Notes: generated from the sequence alone by a model not told the origin. Shown: positions 12,853-24,612, counted from the first letter of the stretch. The stretch: 64,000 nt of DNA from Nymphaea colorata (GCF_008831285.2 NW_022204507.1:5166174-5230173), one strand, 5' to 3'. A program made the numbers and translations.

Positions 12853-13084
12853 AGTGTTAGAGTAGTATGACATAATGATAAGCTAAATAATTGTATGTTT
12901 ATCAGCTGATGTCTCTTAAAGCTCCAAGTAGTGGTAAGCTATTGTGTAGAAGTTTTCAATTAAGATAATAACATTGCTATATGACATGTTTCAATTGTAA
13001 AGTGCCTTGTCTGTTATTCTCTACTACTTATTTAGCTTTTTTTACTTGTGCCCAATTTTTCACAATAACAATTCTGATTTTATA
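12853..13084 (+). repeat. 3' LTR of E2, internally deleted
   Basis: It starts at TGTTAGAG after the purine-rich GATAAGGGAAG and aligns with the 5' LTR at both ends. It is followed directly by the E2b copia fragment. Confidence 0.65.
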
Positions 13085-14460
13085 GTTACAATTAAAATAA
13101 TAAAAAAAATATGTATTATTTGCTCCTCTTTCTTATTTAGTAATCAAAAGTTAAATTTTGACTTATTTCAAAGTGAAACATATTGGATGAAAAATCAAAT
13201 AATGATGGTGTTGGTGAGTTTGTTAACATAGATCTTTAAATTTTTTTGGATACAAGGGAGAATCAAAAAATGGATATCTTGCCCTCATTCTTATAGAGTT
13301 TCAGATATGACACTATATTACAAAAGTGTTACCTAACAAAAATCAAGGAAACCAGCCATCACATGAATATTTTTTTGGTCAGAAGCTTGCTATTGATCAT
13401 TGGAAAGCATTAAGCTATAAACACTTTTCATATCTTGGTGAAATGTGTTGTTGTAAGCTTAAAACCAAATATTGCCCTTATGTATTATTTGGAAATAAAA
13501 GTAATTTGTCTATTACAATCTTATGACATATAAGAGCTTTGTTGTGAGACATTTTATGTTTAATGAGACAAGGCTTCTCTATTATAATACAAAGCCTACA
13601 ATAAATGTTTAGAAAATTTGTGACATATCCTTGGGCAATAGAAATTTGCATCCTACCCAACAACTTACTTGTCTTGCTTATTTCCTCTATAACTACACTT
13701 GTGTCCAAACAATGCCATCCTATATTATCTTCTCATGATGGCGAAAGCCCCAACTCACCTTAAACTAATTATTTAATCTCAACAAAGCCTTAAATGGCTT
13801 AACACGAGCACCTTGTGTGTGGTTTTATAGACTCAAAGATTGTTTCTTCAATCTTGGCTTTGATGATTCTAATGCTAACTCTTTTTTACTTATTTGTTGT
13901 TAAGAACTACAAAAATTACTAGTATTAATTTATGTGGTATTATCTACTAGTAAGAAGGCTATAGCAAAACCTATTAAAAGTTTTTCTCAATAATTTTCCA
14001 TCAAAGATTTGGGAACTCTAAACTTCCTTCTAGGCAGCAAAGTACTTTATGCAAATCATATTAAAAGCTTTTCTCAAGAATTTTCTATCAAAGATCAGAG
14101 CACTCTAAATTTTTTTTTAGATTTTGAAGTAGTTTATGAAAATGATTGAATGGTGTTGTTGCATAGGAAATATATACAGAGTGCTCACAAAGATTCAACT
14201 TCAAGTAAATTTAGTCAACAACGTTGCTGCAGCTAATGTGAAAATTATCCACACATCAAAGGAAAATAGTTTCATATGCTACTTCATACAAGAGTATAGC
14301 TGGAGCTTTATAAAACATTTTGTTCAGTGGGCTAAATGTGACAGATGCATTGAATAAAAACTCATCAGTTCCTATAAACACCTACTCCAGATCACTAAGA
14401 CATGTTAAACGGATCATAATATATCTTAAGGGAATATTATATACAGGAGATGTACGTGTC
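13085..14460 (+). mobile_element. Second copia internal fragment E2b
   Basis: This begins directly after the E2 3' LTR and has no LTR of its own. About 13090-13300 reads as integrase (NNDGVGEF at 13198-13221). 13326-13700 matches the integrase tail, with a weak YCPYVLFGN (FLGY-like) segment and then ALL-DILCLMRQGF. 13870-14140 is reverse transcriptase, with FSIKDLGTLNFLLG at 13996-14037 and an eroded YVDD region just before it. 14340-14440 reads as the PT-DH...RYLKG segment that precedes RNase H. Stops occur throughout. It may be an older element into which E2 was inserted, or a truncated neighbour. Confidence 0.75.
13973..14138 (+). repeat. 87-bp tandem duplication in the E2b reverse transcriptase
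   Basis: ATTAAAAG...TTTTCTCAA.AATTTTC.ATCAAAGAT occurs at 13973 and at 14060, so the segment encoding IKSFSQ-FSIKD is present twice in tandem. The copies differ by scattered substitutions. Confidence 0.8.
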
Positions 14461-14844
14461 CCGTAATCCCAATTGAGCAAACTGCCGTAATGACTCAAGA
14501 TCAGCTCAAGAATATCTTGCCTATCCAGGTATCACAGAGGACTACAAAACTACTAACAATGGCCAAGTTGAGGATGGATGTAGAACACAAGGTCATTGCT
14601 GCAAGGCTTTCATATTCATTATGGATCAAATAGTGTTCACATGAACTTAGTATTAACCATGGTAGGCCATTCATATAGTCTAATAATCTTTATGCAACTT
14701 ACAAGTAGATGGTCGCTTTGTGAGATGAAGAGTTGCACAAGGAAAAATAGAAATTTAGCTTATAAACTCAAAGAAACAAGCAGTAGATATCTTAGGGCCA
14801 CAATTTGTTATGCTAGTCAACAAGATGCATGTCAAGGAGAATAG
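14461..14844. other. Unassigned stretch between E2b and block A
   Basis: No domain recognised. It could be the eroded RNase H end of E2b, but I cannot read RNase H motifs in any frame. Confidence 0.35.
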
Positions 14845-15440
14845 CTTGCAAGGGGACACTGGAGAACAGATGAAAGAAAAATTACGGACAATTAGGAAAA
14901 GGGAATGAGTGACGGTGGCAAACTTAACCCATGGGAGGCAAAAAAAAAAAGAAATATAAAATAAAGAGAAAAGTGTCAAATTGATTGATAAACTTGTATA
15001 AAATAAAAAGAAGTTTGTGCTTTTAAAATTAGAAATCATTTCAAATCTAAAAGGAAAATGTTGGATCACATATCTTATAAGGAAAGAAAAAAAATTATCA
15101 AAAGCTAAATGGGCTTACTGTACATTTTTGTAAACCTAGACTCACACAAAATAAGAGTTATACCACTCACTATTTTATCAAAAGTTGGAAGACTAGTTAG
15201 TGAAGATGTATTGTAGACTTAAGACATACTTAGGCTGAAACCGTGTAAGTTAATATTTGGTTACGTCTCTCTCATTTACCTCCTATATTGTGACTTTGTA
15301 GAAAGGTTCTTTAAACCTATAATAGATATTAAAAGGAAAAGAAAGAGAATCAATAAGGGTGTTGCAGTTGTGTAGCCTCCCTTGCTATCCCTTACTTAAG
15401 AAGGAGAAAGTCTTTGTTCGGCTAAGATTCAACAAGTGAA

Positions 15441-15554
15441 TGTTGAAAGCTTTAGAATGAGGACAAATCGAGTGAGAAAAAGCCATGGGTTTTCACATGT
15501 TGAAAGCCTTAGATTGAGGACAAATCGAGTGAGAAAAAGCCATGAATTTGACCA
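15441..15554 (+). repeat. 57-bp tandem duplication private to block A copy 1
   Basis: TGTTGAAAGC.TTAGA.TGAGGACAAATCGAGTGAG occurs at 15441 and again at 15498. The sister copy at 61330-61375 has it once. Confidence 0.85.
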
Positions 15555-15934
15555 GCAGAGTGCTGTTGGTGACCTCGCTAGTGGTTAGAGTCATAGGAGG
15601 ACTCGCAAACAATAGATGGCCAGAGCATGGCCCCATTTTCCGGCCCCATTTTATACAAAATTGGAAACAAAAATTTTTTATGTTCAAAAATAAGGTTCTT
15701 AGGTTTGAAATTTATTCCATTTTGTCTATTTATTTGAAATTTCAAATGTGGGTTTGTAGTAGACTTTTCCATTTAAAACTTGAGTTCATGAGGAAATAAT
15801 TTTTTTATCCCCCCTTGACTTTTGTTAATTGTTAAAGAAAATTCCCAAGCTTGGGTTTGTCTTTGAAGCTTTTATATGTTTTTGAGAGCATGTGCATAGC
15901 CAACAATGAATGGATTATTTGGCCTAGCCTTGAT

Positions 15935-16060
15935 CTGGTCCGAGCTACTCAATTGGTTAAGGTGGCATGACTTCTAACTCATGGAATGGGAAGGGAAAGA
16001 GCGTTATCCTTTTGTCCTAGGTTAATGAGGTTGAGTAGGGGTCAAACCATATCCCATTTG
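15935..16060 (+). repeat. tRNA-like / SINE-like sequence
   Basis: GAGCTACTCAATTGGTTAAGGTGG resembles a tRNA D-arm (A box), followed by a loop-like CTTCTAA flanked by CATGA and TCATG. A weak GGGGTCAAACC about 80 bp further resembles a T-arm. The loop is one base too long, no acceptor stem closes, and the spacing is too large for a working tRNA. The paralogue at about 62024-62118 is also degenerate. Call it a possible tRNA-derived SINE head. Confidence 0.3.
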
Positions 16061-16990
16061 CTGATTGCATAATAAATGCCAATACCTCTAATAAGGCCAG
16101 GGGTATAGGCTTATGGATAGTCATCCAACAACACACTTCTTCCATATGCTACCAAAACCATGAGGATCTGCTAATGACATTCGTGATACTCCAAATTGAT
16201 GTTGGCATCAGTATCACAAAAGATGTTGTTTCTTAACTTCTTAAACATCCCCAAAGGTCATAGGTAGACTAAGATGCTAGACAAGCTAAGACCATTTTAC
16301 TCTAGACATCTCTTCCACCACCAATGGGGCCTCTTGGGCACTTTTTCAATTTGGGATGTTTACATCAAACTTATGCCCAAGTACATTCACCATTTCTTTG
16401 CACATCAATAGTGGATAAAGACATGATCTACTGTTTGAATTTGTCTATCATAGATCGCACATTGGTTGGCTAAGGCATAGCCAACTCTTTGTGTTCTATC
16501 ATAAGTCATTATATATACCTCCGTCGCCAAAAAAGGTGCACCATTTAGCTCTAGAAATGGCAACATTCTTTCACATTATAAGTTTACTTTTGTCTAATGC
16601 CTTGTGAAGACAATTCACTTCATAGGTGCCTAGGTGGTGAACCGTTGCTAATTCTTTGTCTCCCATCACCAAGCTGTTCTTGTCATAAAGGAAACTAGTA
16701 TGATGAATGGCATATGAAATCCAATGTGAGTTCAATTTTGACTAGTCTCTTGTTTGTGAATACTGTTCATCTCATAAACGGAGGTCTCTAGGATCAAGTT
16801 GCAAAAGAGAAAGTTTGAAATATAAAGAAGGTATTCTACTATGCCCAATCCCAACTCTTTGACGATAAATGGGTGGTCTTGCTATTATCCACGATCCATT
16901 GAATCAGATGATTAATGTCATTCCAACCCCACAAGATGCTTTTCCATGATCAGGAACACTGGGACTTTACATGACACATCAACATACTGT
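16040..16990 (-). mobile_element. LINE (non-LTR) remnant, reverse-transcriptase zinc-binding region
   Basis: On the minus strand the order is: a W-DINHLIQWIV segment at about 16945-16860; a readable run NSHWISYAIQHTSFLYDKD near 16730-16670; then RVGYALANQCAIYDRQ followed by TVDHVFIHY and CAKKW at about 16490-16390. This is the C-x2-C/H arrangement of the zinc-binding domain that ends plant LINE polyproteins. A LRNNIFCDTDAN-like tail (the RN-IF motif) lies near 16230. Stops and shifts are frequent. Only the 3' part of a LINE is present. The paralogue is at 62520-63450. Confidence 0.65.
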
Positions 16991-17570
16991 CAGTCTTTAA
17001 ATATTTGTTTTGCAGAAACAATGCCCACAACAAGCTTGTTGTTCTTGCCTAGAAGAGCAAAAGGATCATGTGTGCTTTGTTTAGGAAATGTAAATTTCAA
17101 ACTGAAACACTGCCTTCCTCTATAGGGTAACATAGGTCTTTTAGCTCATGAGGTGCTTTTTTTTTTTGTTCTTAATGTCAGCCTAAATATGACAGTGCAA
17201 TCTTTCAACCTTTACCATAACAGACCTGGGCAGTCAGAAAGCTATCATCTAGTAGTTGATGATCTGATTCAAAACATAACTATTAAATATAGTATATCAG
17301 AGTATGAGAGAAGAATTTTTTTTTCATCCTGCTTTTCTCCACTTTCCCAACAAGACAGACACAAACTTTTAGGGTTCATTTTCTTCAAAAATAGAGAGAG
17401 GCATGGAGAGAGTCAACTCTCAACTGAGGGTCTTGGAAGTAAACTAAACTCCACTTTCATTGACATAAAACAGGATGAATCTAGATTTCTGGTTATTCAA
17501 GACCATTCCAACTTCACTTTCAAATTCTCTAAGGACATGTCTAACTTCTCACATTCTACTTTATAGTCCT

Positions 17571-17940
17571 ACAAAAAATCATTGCATCTACATGATAGAT
17601 ACCTAGAATATTTGACTAAACCCCTCTGAATTTAGGAATTTAGATTTTCCTTTTGAGAACCGACGATTCTAGCCTACGCACAAAAAAAAAAAATTGAACC
17701 ACAACTGTAAAAAAATAGAAGGAGAGGGGATCTCCCTGATGAAGCCCCCCACTATAAAAAAAAAAACTTCATTTATTCCTTTAATAATGAGTGCATATGT
17801 GTTTGTTTCTTCAAAATCATTACCTTAGAAACCCAATTATCACAAAAACCAAGGTGGTGTAGGGATTTCCTAATGAAGTTTCATTTAACTTTGTCCTACA
17901 CCTTTGACATATGAAGGTTCAGAAGCATTGATTGGCAGTT
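17571..17940. other. AT-rich unassigned DNA
   Basis: A-runs near 17683 and 17755; no feature recognised. It may still be block A, but the sister copy runs off the window before this point. Confidence 0.4.
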
Positions 17941-18002
17941 AACCATCTAGTGGCATCCAAACCAATTCATGAACCATCTAGTAGCATCCAAACCAATTCA
18001 TG
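17941..18002 (+). repeat. 31-bp tandem duplication
   Basis: AACCATCTAG.GGCATCC-type units repeat head to tail at 17941-17971 and 17972-18002 with one base difference. Confidence 0.9.
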
Positions 18003-19017
18003 AATATGTTTATTAGGCAGAAATGCTCCTTGATCTTGATTAATAGTTCTAATCAGGATCTTTTCCATTCTAGCTGCCATAACTTTTGAAATGATCTTGT
18101 AAATGCTATTGCACACTGCATTGAGCTGAAGCTCCATGATATTGGAAGCATTAGCAGTTTGTCTACTTTGGTAACCTCTTTTGGAGATGGTGAGATACTT
18201 TCATCCTTGAACCATCGGGGATCTTGATGTGGTTGGAGAGTTTTTACTACATTATAGTCCTGCATTAAATGAGACATTGTCTTCCATCTTGAGCAAAATT
18301 TTATTTGTGCTTTTCGTTCAACTCAATGTGATGGGACATCATCATAATTGCCACACTCCAACACCACCATTGGACAGAATGTGAAGGAATGTAGTATCTC
18401 CACACAAATCCGAGCATATCCTATCTGCAGTTGAACCTTTGTGAAGGGATCGACTTCCGTTCATTCCACACAAATTCGAGCACATCCTCCTTGTCGGTTC
18501 CCTGGATCGAGGACCACCTCACTTTCTCCACTGTCATCTCTGGGATCATCATCCGAGGTGGGGGCCTTGCTTCCTCACAGTTGTTGCATCGTCTCCTAGA
18601 AGCATAGCTAGGGGAGAGAGAGAAATGAAAGACCCTATGAAAGGAGCCCTAAAAAAACCCTAGGAGAGCTTCTCCCTCCTAAGACCCTACTAGATTTTCT
18701 TAAGGACCAACTAAATTTAGACAAACATAATAGCAGCATACAGTATACTGACAATTAATTAATAAGTGAAACTAAAATATAATTGCAATAATTTCATATA
18801 GATGTTAACTATTGCATGCATGGATACTAACATTCATGCAAAACTGGTTACCTGTCTATGCAATTTTGTAAGCCTTTTTAATAATGACAAAACATGCCCA
18901 TGATTAATAAAAAAAGAAACTCTTTGTAGGGAGAAAAAATAAAACCACAAAAAGAAAATTTGAGGATTCGGTAAAGATAAAATTTATCAGTAGATATATA
19001 TATATCGTTATGGCGAA
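18003..19017. other. Unassigned DNA between block A and block B
   Basis: A slightly GC-richer part at 18340-18680 has short AG-rich runs and no recognisable exon. Nothing here aligns with the DNA before the other two copies of block B. Confidence 0.4.
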
Positions 19018-21060
19018 TATACTCCTTTAAGTAGTAAAAAAAGCTTTTTTGTTTTTTTGTCCTGCTCATAACGTAATCTCATTATCTCACAATTTTTTTT
19101 TTATTTCATAAACATTATCTCAAACTTAGGTTTAGCATTATCTCATACATCCATCCACTATCTCATTATCTTATAAATATTTTATTTTCTCAAAAGCATT
19201 ATCTCATATTTATGTTCAGTATTATCTCATACATCCATCTATTATCTTGCAAATGTTTTATTATCTCATAAACATCAACTCATATATGTTTAGTGTTACC
19301 TCATACATCCATCGGTCCATCCGTTATCTCATATCTCATAAATGTTTTGTTTTCTCATAGACATTATCTCCTACTTATTTGTCACTTCATACCTATTTGT
19401 TATCTCATGCATATGCATATGCAATATTTGGCCATGAAAGGATCACATCCAGCGTACGCTCGTTACAAACACGAAGCGGCAGACAAAACAATCTCTCATA
19501 TTCATGAATGTTGTGTTTTTCATCGTTACATGTTTTGGTGTGCATATTTGTTCTTGAAACCATATATTGAATCTCTCAGTTTCATGTAGAAGTGAGACAA
19601 GACTTTCAAATTACTTAACATAAGCTGGAATAAGCCAATAGTATGAATTGTTTGGGAAACTTTCCAAAGTTCTCATCCCCATCTTCCCTTTTCAGGTGAT
19701 TGCAAATCAAAGGGCTGGCAATGTGGCTGGAGCATTCCTGAGATGGTCTTGTTGTGCCAAAACCGGTCAATGATGTACCAGAGTTTTAAGGACTAGAATC
19801 ATGAAAATTTTATGCCTTTTATTCTTAGATTTGACTCGTTCAGTGTATCTTCTAAATAATAGTGGTTTGTTGTCAATATAGTTTGTAATGATGCTTAATA
19901 GTATAAAAATTATGGATGTTTGAAAAATTATTTCCTTGTGCTATGTCTTCAATAAAAAACTTGCCTTCATTAAAAAACAAATTGGTCTCAAAAGTTTAGG
20001 TTCACATCATCTTTAATTTTTTTTTCTAACAATATTGTACATTAATTTATGCAATAATGTTTTTGAAATAAATATTACTCGAAGCACTCAATAGATGGTT
20101 CCACATGACTTTTTGCTTGCTTGATGTGATTTTTTTTTTGTATTTTCATGTTATGTGCTATCCTTCTCATTGCAAGTTTCCAAGTAGGATTGTGAAAAAA
20201 TAAAAAATAAAACCATGTTCCATCCATAGCATTAGAAGATATGAAATGATCTTTAAATGCAGCAATCAAATCAAGACATACATACGTCTTGCATTACTGC
20301 AACAAGAACGTGATGTCCACATAGAACATGTATCCAAGAATGCAACATTCTGCAAAAATGTAGCTTCAAAAAAATCAATAAAATGAAAGGATGAAATATC
20401 ATATGTTTTAAACGACAGTAGTGCATTAGAAAACAACTGAGTTACCTATAAAATGTGGATCTGTACGTGGGTAGGAAAGGAGGAAATGAATTAAGTTTAC
20501 AAAGTGGGTCTCTGAATTTTGAGCTCTCTGTGTTGGTTACTTATTTTCATGTTTATCATAGACATGTCATTTATCTATAGTTTGTGGTGCAATAATGCAT
20601 GAATTAATTTATGTTCTCCTTCCTAGACATTATGCTGGGTATTATACTCCATCAAAAAAATTGATTCTACAATTGTGATTTCAACCAGTTTAAACGCAGA
20701 AATTTATCGTCGATTTTCAATGAATTGTGAATCCTCGAACAGTATTAGAAACTAAAAGTCATCTTTTTCTCAAAATGCAACCTACAAAAAAGTTAATTAA
20801 ATACTATCTTAAAAATATGTTAAAACAGTGCATATATAAGAAGACCCAATTAGTGCATCCATTTGGGAAGCAGGTTGCATTAACAGCTTTCTGGGGGGAA
20901 AGCCCCCAACCTTTATCATTTTGTGAGCAGGTTGTTTCCCCATGTTCTACAGTGATAGAGAGTGACGCCCAAAGCACCTCCATTTCATGTGAATTTTATT
21001 CTTAACGCATCAAATAATTGCAAATATTGTTCAGTTTATTTCTCTTGAGACAAAACAGTT
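19018..21060 (+). repeat. Duplicated block B, copy 1
   Basis: Collinear with 38645-40335 and 58648-60663. The first shared words with copy 3 are GTAGTAAAAAAAGC and TTGTCCTGCTCATAACGT. The shared end is TTGTAAATTTTTTTG. This copy lacks about 28 bp (near 19438) that both other copies keep (GTGCATATT.GTAGTATGGTCC). No coding potential recognised. Confidence 0.92.
19105..19400 (+). repeat. Degenerate tandem repeat of TTATCTCAT words, block B copy 1
   Basis: Units of about 76-89 bp begin ACATTATCTCA at 19112, 19196, 19272 and 19361. Each contains several TTATCTCAT or ATCTCATACATCC words. The same array is at 58740-59030, and a shorter version is at 38645-38770. Confidence 0.75.
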
Positions 21061-22272
21061 GTAAATTTTTTTGTTAATTTTTGCTATATATCCTATTGTT
21101 CATCCTTGTGAAAAGTACATAATCTATTACGTAAAACCTGTAAATCACTTAGCTAGTTTTACTATAATATGGTGCCATAATATTAAAAGAAAAATAATTA
21201 TGTTTAGAATTTCCTGAGGATGTATAATTAATTTGGTGCTTAAAGGAAGAATAAAAGCTATATACTAATCATTAATATGCATCTACAATGGTACATCCCT
21301 TAATTCTTTTTTTTTTTCGAATAAATATAGATACAACTCTTCCTTGTTCTCTGAGTAAAACAATTTGGCATGTTTAGCTTAGGTAATTTGTAGCAGGATT
21401 GGAAATTAACACCTAGGAGTATATTAAATTTCCACAGTAAATTATTCAAAATTAATCAATATTGAGGTTATTAAGTTTTTAAAAAAATATTTTGAAAAGT
21501 CATAAGACTGAACAAAAGCCCCAAAATGGTGCCAACTAATTTGTTGATTCTAGCTCATTGTGCATATCTTTGAGACAACAACAACATTTTCTGGTAAGGT
21601 GGATCATCATGTATAGTGGACATCCCAACAGTGCACCAATTAACGAACAGCTAATATTGAATTTTATTTTATTTTATTTTTTTGAGGGGGGGTGGAGGGG
21701 GGAGAGAGAGAGATCGTTGATTTTGTTTAGAAAAACACAAATTCAATATTAGTGAGTTAAAGGCTTAGAAAATTTGGTTTCTCTTTAAATGACATAAAAC
21801 AACAAGAACATTCTAGTTCTACTATTTGCTAAGTTATTTTTCTTAATATTTGTTATCATATTTTTTCAAAAAATTGGGGAGGATCATAACACCTTGTTGA
21901 AATTTTCTGCTCGATCGACAATCATGCATGTTGAAACGAATATGGACATGAAGCATAGCCGGTTTTCTGGGCTTTCAAACATGGTTTATATTTTTCTATT
22001 TGGCGTACAATCTCTCATTAGGCATATTCTGATCTTGATTAACTTAGTCTAGAATACAAAAAAAAAATCACTTTCAAATTAATTGATATAAACCCACATA
22101 TAATTCACGAGTTGGACGCGCTGTATTAGGCAACTATTTCCCAAATTCCACTGATTTTCCAGTTTTCTTCCTTTTGTTGGTTTATTGCTCAAGTTGGCTT
22201 TGGCAGAGCAGGGCTTGGTTTCAAATCAAAACCTAAGAATAGGGTTTTGTTCTTTGTAATATGTAGTGGACC

Positions 22273-22963
22273 CAGGGCTGCACTCTAGTTGGGTCAGCCC
22301 GAGCTCAACTTCATTCAAAAAACTCGAGCTCGAACTCGACTCATTTATCTTGTTTATGTTAAACATGTCTTGTTTCATTTCACTTGTCTAATTCGTTTAG
22401 TTTTTACTCATTCAATTTTTTTTCTCATTACAATTCAATATTCATTGTAGAGTCGAGCCGAGTTGAGTTTTTATTGTGAAAGATTTCCCAAATGTCAAGG
22501 AGAAAGCAACGGATGAACAAGGCAATAAAAGATTATCAGTTGGTGGATCAACTCAGCCAAGGAAAGAATTTTTGAATTCCAAATTATATACTTAACACCT
22601 TGCTATATCGATACCATTGTAACATTGGATTCTTACCTTTGTTGTACCAACTTCATAACGTTGTAATGTTTCCATATTTACATCACATGCTGTAACCTTG
22701 TTACATTATATAAATCAAGGAATAGTCTTGCAGTCAATATCACAGGAGATTTACTCATACTCATCCTCTTGAGTCATCACTTTCTCCATCTCTTGTTTCT
22801 CTTTTCTTTCATTTACAACTCAAACTCGACTCATTTAACATTTCGAGTATACATTTGAACTCAAGCTCAACTCATTTATAAACAAGTCGAGTTCGAGTTG
22901 AGCTTCAATGAGTGAGTTCGATCAAATCGAGCTCGAGCTCGCTCAACTTGTTGTGCAGCCCTA
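22273..22963. mobile_element. hAT-like MITE, copy 1
   Basis: The terminal inverted repeats read CAGGGCTGCAC at the left and GTGCAGCCCTA at the right. An 8-bp direct repeat AGTGGACC flanks it at 22265-22272 and 22964-22971. The interior is built of palindromic GAGCTCGAACTCGACTC-type words, which extend the inverted repeats. An 8-bp target duplication with CAGGG/TAGGG termini is the hAT superfamily signature. No transposase is present. Removing the nested LTR leaves about 350 bp. The paralogue is at 41557-41989. Confidence 0.8.
22475..22811. mobile_element. Solo LTR nested in the MITE
   Basis: A 337-bp insertion begins TGTGAAAG and ends CTTTCA. It is flanked by TTTAT (22470-22474) and TTTAC (22812-22816), a 5-bp target duplication with one change. 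The sister copy reads straight through as GAGTTCTTACAACTC near 41836. A TATATAAA box lies at 22707-22714. No internal retroelement sequence is attached, so it is a solo LTR; the family is unknown. The orientation is likely plus, judged from the TATA box. Confidence 0.85.
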
Positions 22964-24612
22964 AGTGGACCTCTCTTTTAGACATATAATATTAATCTAC
23001 TTATTGATCCAGTCTTTTGTGATGCACTGAGATCCCTTTTGGAATAGATTTTGCGGAAAACCAGCTATATCCTTTCAACCCTAGCCACAAGTCATCCCCG
23101 TATTTTGCCATGTATGCGCCGGCTATAAGCTCTGTTCCTTCGACTGATTGTTCGCATCAGATCTGACGTTCTCCATTGCACCGACCTCCCCACTCACCAA
23201 AGTGAGGCGGTCCTTGAAAGTGCTCTTCAATCCAATTTCCATGAGTACTACTCAAAAGCATGAGCGTGGGTATACAACATTTCTGCTCAAGTGTTGGAGA
23301 AGTCCTAATTCGTAAAGAGGAAAAGGTAAAGCCTGGACTCCAAGGGAATTGTCTCCCAAGTATTGAATTTGTCGTAGCACTGAACGGGCCCAATGGAAAA
23401 TCAGCGACTTATGTATTAATGGGTTTAAGAAGCTGCAGCGGCAGCAGCCACTAAAAGAAAGGGATAATTTACAAAATTACTCATCTCAATCTAAATTATC
23501 TGCAAAGGAAGAGAAAAATAAAAAGGATAATTTTCAATAAAAGGTCAACTGTGTAAATTATTCCTTATAATTTTAGTGACTTCCATGCAGAAGCAACTCA
23601 TTGGAATTTCATCACAAAAGTTGAGTGCACGTTTCTTAATTTTCAAGAGCTGACTGGGGATTTACTATTTTGCCAAAAATCGAGCCACTTTTTATAATTT
23701 GTGAAAGATTGCGGAAATATTTCGGTACGTTCAGTCTAAGATGTGTTAACATTTTAATGGAAAACTACAAAAAAAAGGTTTTACGAAAAATAGTTTTTTA
23801 AAACTTATTTTGTAATTAGTTTTGCAAAACAGATTTGTATGTTTGGATATAGAATAAAAACAGTTTTTGGTTTTTTCATTAATTTGGGTAAAATATTTTC
23901 TTCCAAAAATAATTTTTCATAAAACTTGCACTTCTTATCATCCAAACTCTTACGAAACAGTGTCTTAGAAGGAATAATCATTTTTTACCTCAAAAAATGA
24001 GTTTTGCCACCCAAACAACCGAAGAGTACACGGAAGTTAAAAGGACACTCTTGGAAAACAATTCAAACACAAAAGTTATATGTCAAAGTTTTTTGACTTC
24101 GTACGCGGGAGAAAAGTCGATGGATGGAATATGCCATGGGACCAAAAAAAAAGTTCAACCAATAGATATACAAAACCATCTCTTCTAAACTAGTGGTTTT
24201 GAGCAATTATTTCTAAAGGCTGACTAATTAAATGCATGTGCATTGCTGAAAAAGCTAAACAATCAAAATTAAATTACAGATATATGCCGAAAGAAAATAT
24301 ACAAAATGGTTGGACAGATGTCATCAGTGATAACCATTAAAAAATGCATGAATAACCACTAAAAAATGCAGGGTGGCTTCGATGTGAATGAAGGTTTATA
24401 GTCATACTTTCAGAGAACGTTGAAGTAGTGGGGTCATTTAGATCTACATCTTTTCTTCCACGTCAAAGAAAACAAAGTGGGTGATCAGTGAAGAGCAATT
24501 TAAAAACGTGTAGGGTGTTTTCGATGTGAATGGTTGGCAGATTCCAAAAGAAAATCAATGTATATTGTAGAGTTTTGTGTTAGCTAAGGGTGAGCATTCG
24601 TTCAGGTACCCT

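Larger units (their letters stand above)
8683..13084 (+). mobile_element. Nearly full-length dead Ty1/copia element E2
   Basis: In order I read: 5' LTR 8683-9050; PBS 9052-9063; gag from an ATG at 9153, with TKNKISFINGSL near 9370 and YYMKFKANWDELASYDP at 9637-9690; a distorted CCHC zinc knuckle near 9813-9866; a protease active-site region near 10114-10150, where the expected DSGA reads NNRA; integrase 10660-11260, which carries an internal tandem duplication; reverse transcriptase from about 11560 (KWVYKMKF) to about 12290; RNase H from about 12500 (SIISWKTKKQLIMSRTL) to 12830; a purine tract at about 12841-12851; and 3' LTR 12853-13084. Every domain has stops or frameshifts. The length of about 4.4 kb is normal for a copia element. 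The two LTRs are strongly diverged, so the insertion is old. Confidence 0.88.
14845..17570 (+). repeat. Duplicated block A, copy 1
   Basis: This block is collinear with 60700-64000. Matching starts at AGCTTGCA.GGGGACACTGGAGAACAG and continues to the right window edge of the other copy. Relative to the other copy, this one lacks about 260 bp at 15630 (between two GGCCCCATTT words) and about 345 bp at 16046. It also carries an extra 57-bp tandem copy at 15441-15554. It contains a LINE remnant and a tRNA-like sequence. Confidence 0.9.

Noticed and set aside
15935-16010. Functional tRNA gene
   Set aside because: A D-arm-like and anticodon-loop-like stretch exists, but the stem geometry and T-arm spacing fail; kept only as a possible SINE head.
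19105-19400. CRISPR-like array
   Set aside because: Repeats are degenerate, contiguous and without unique spacers, and the context is a plant genome.
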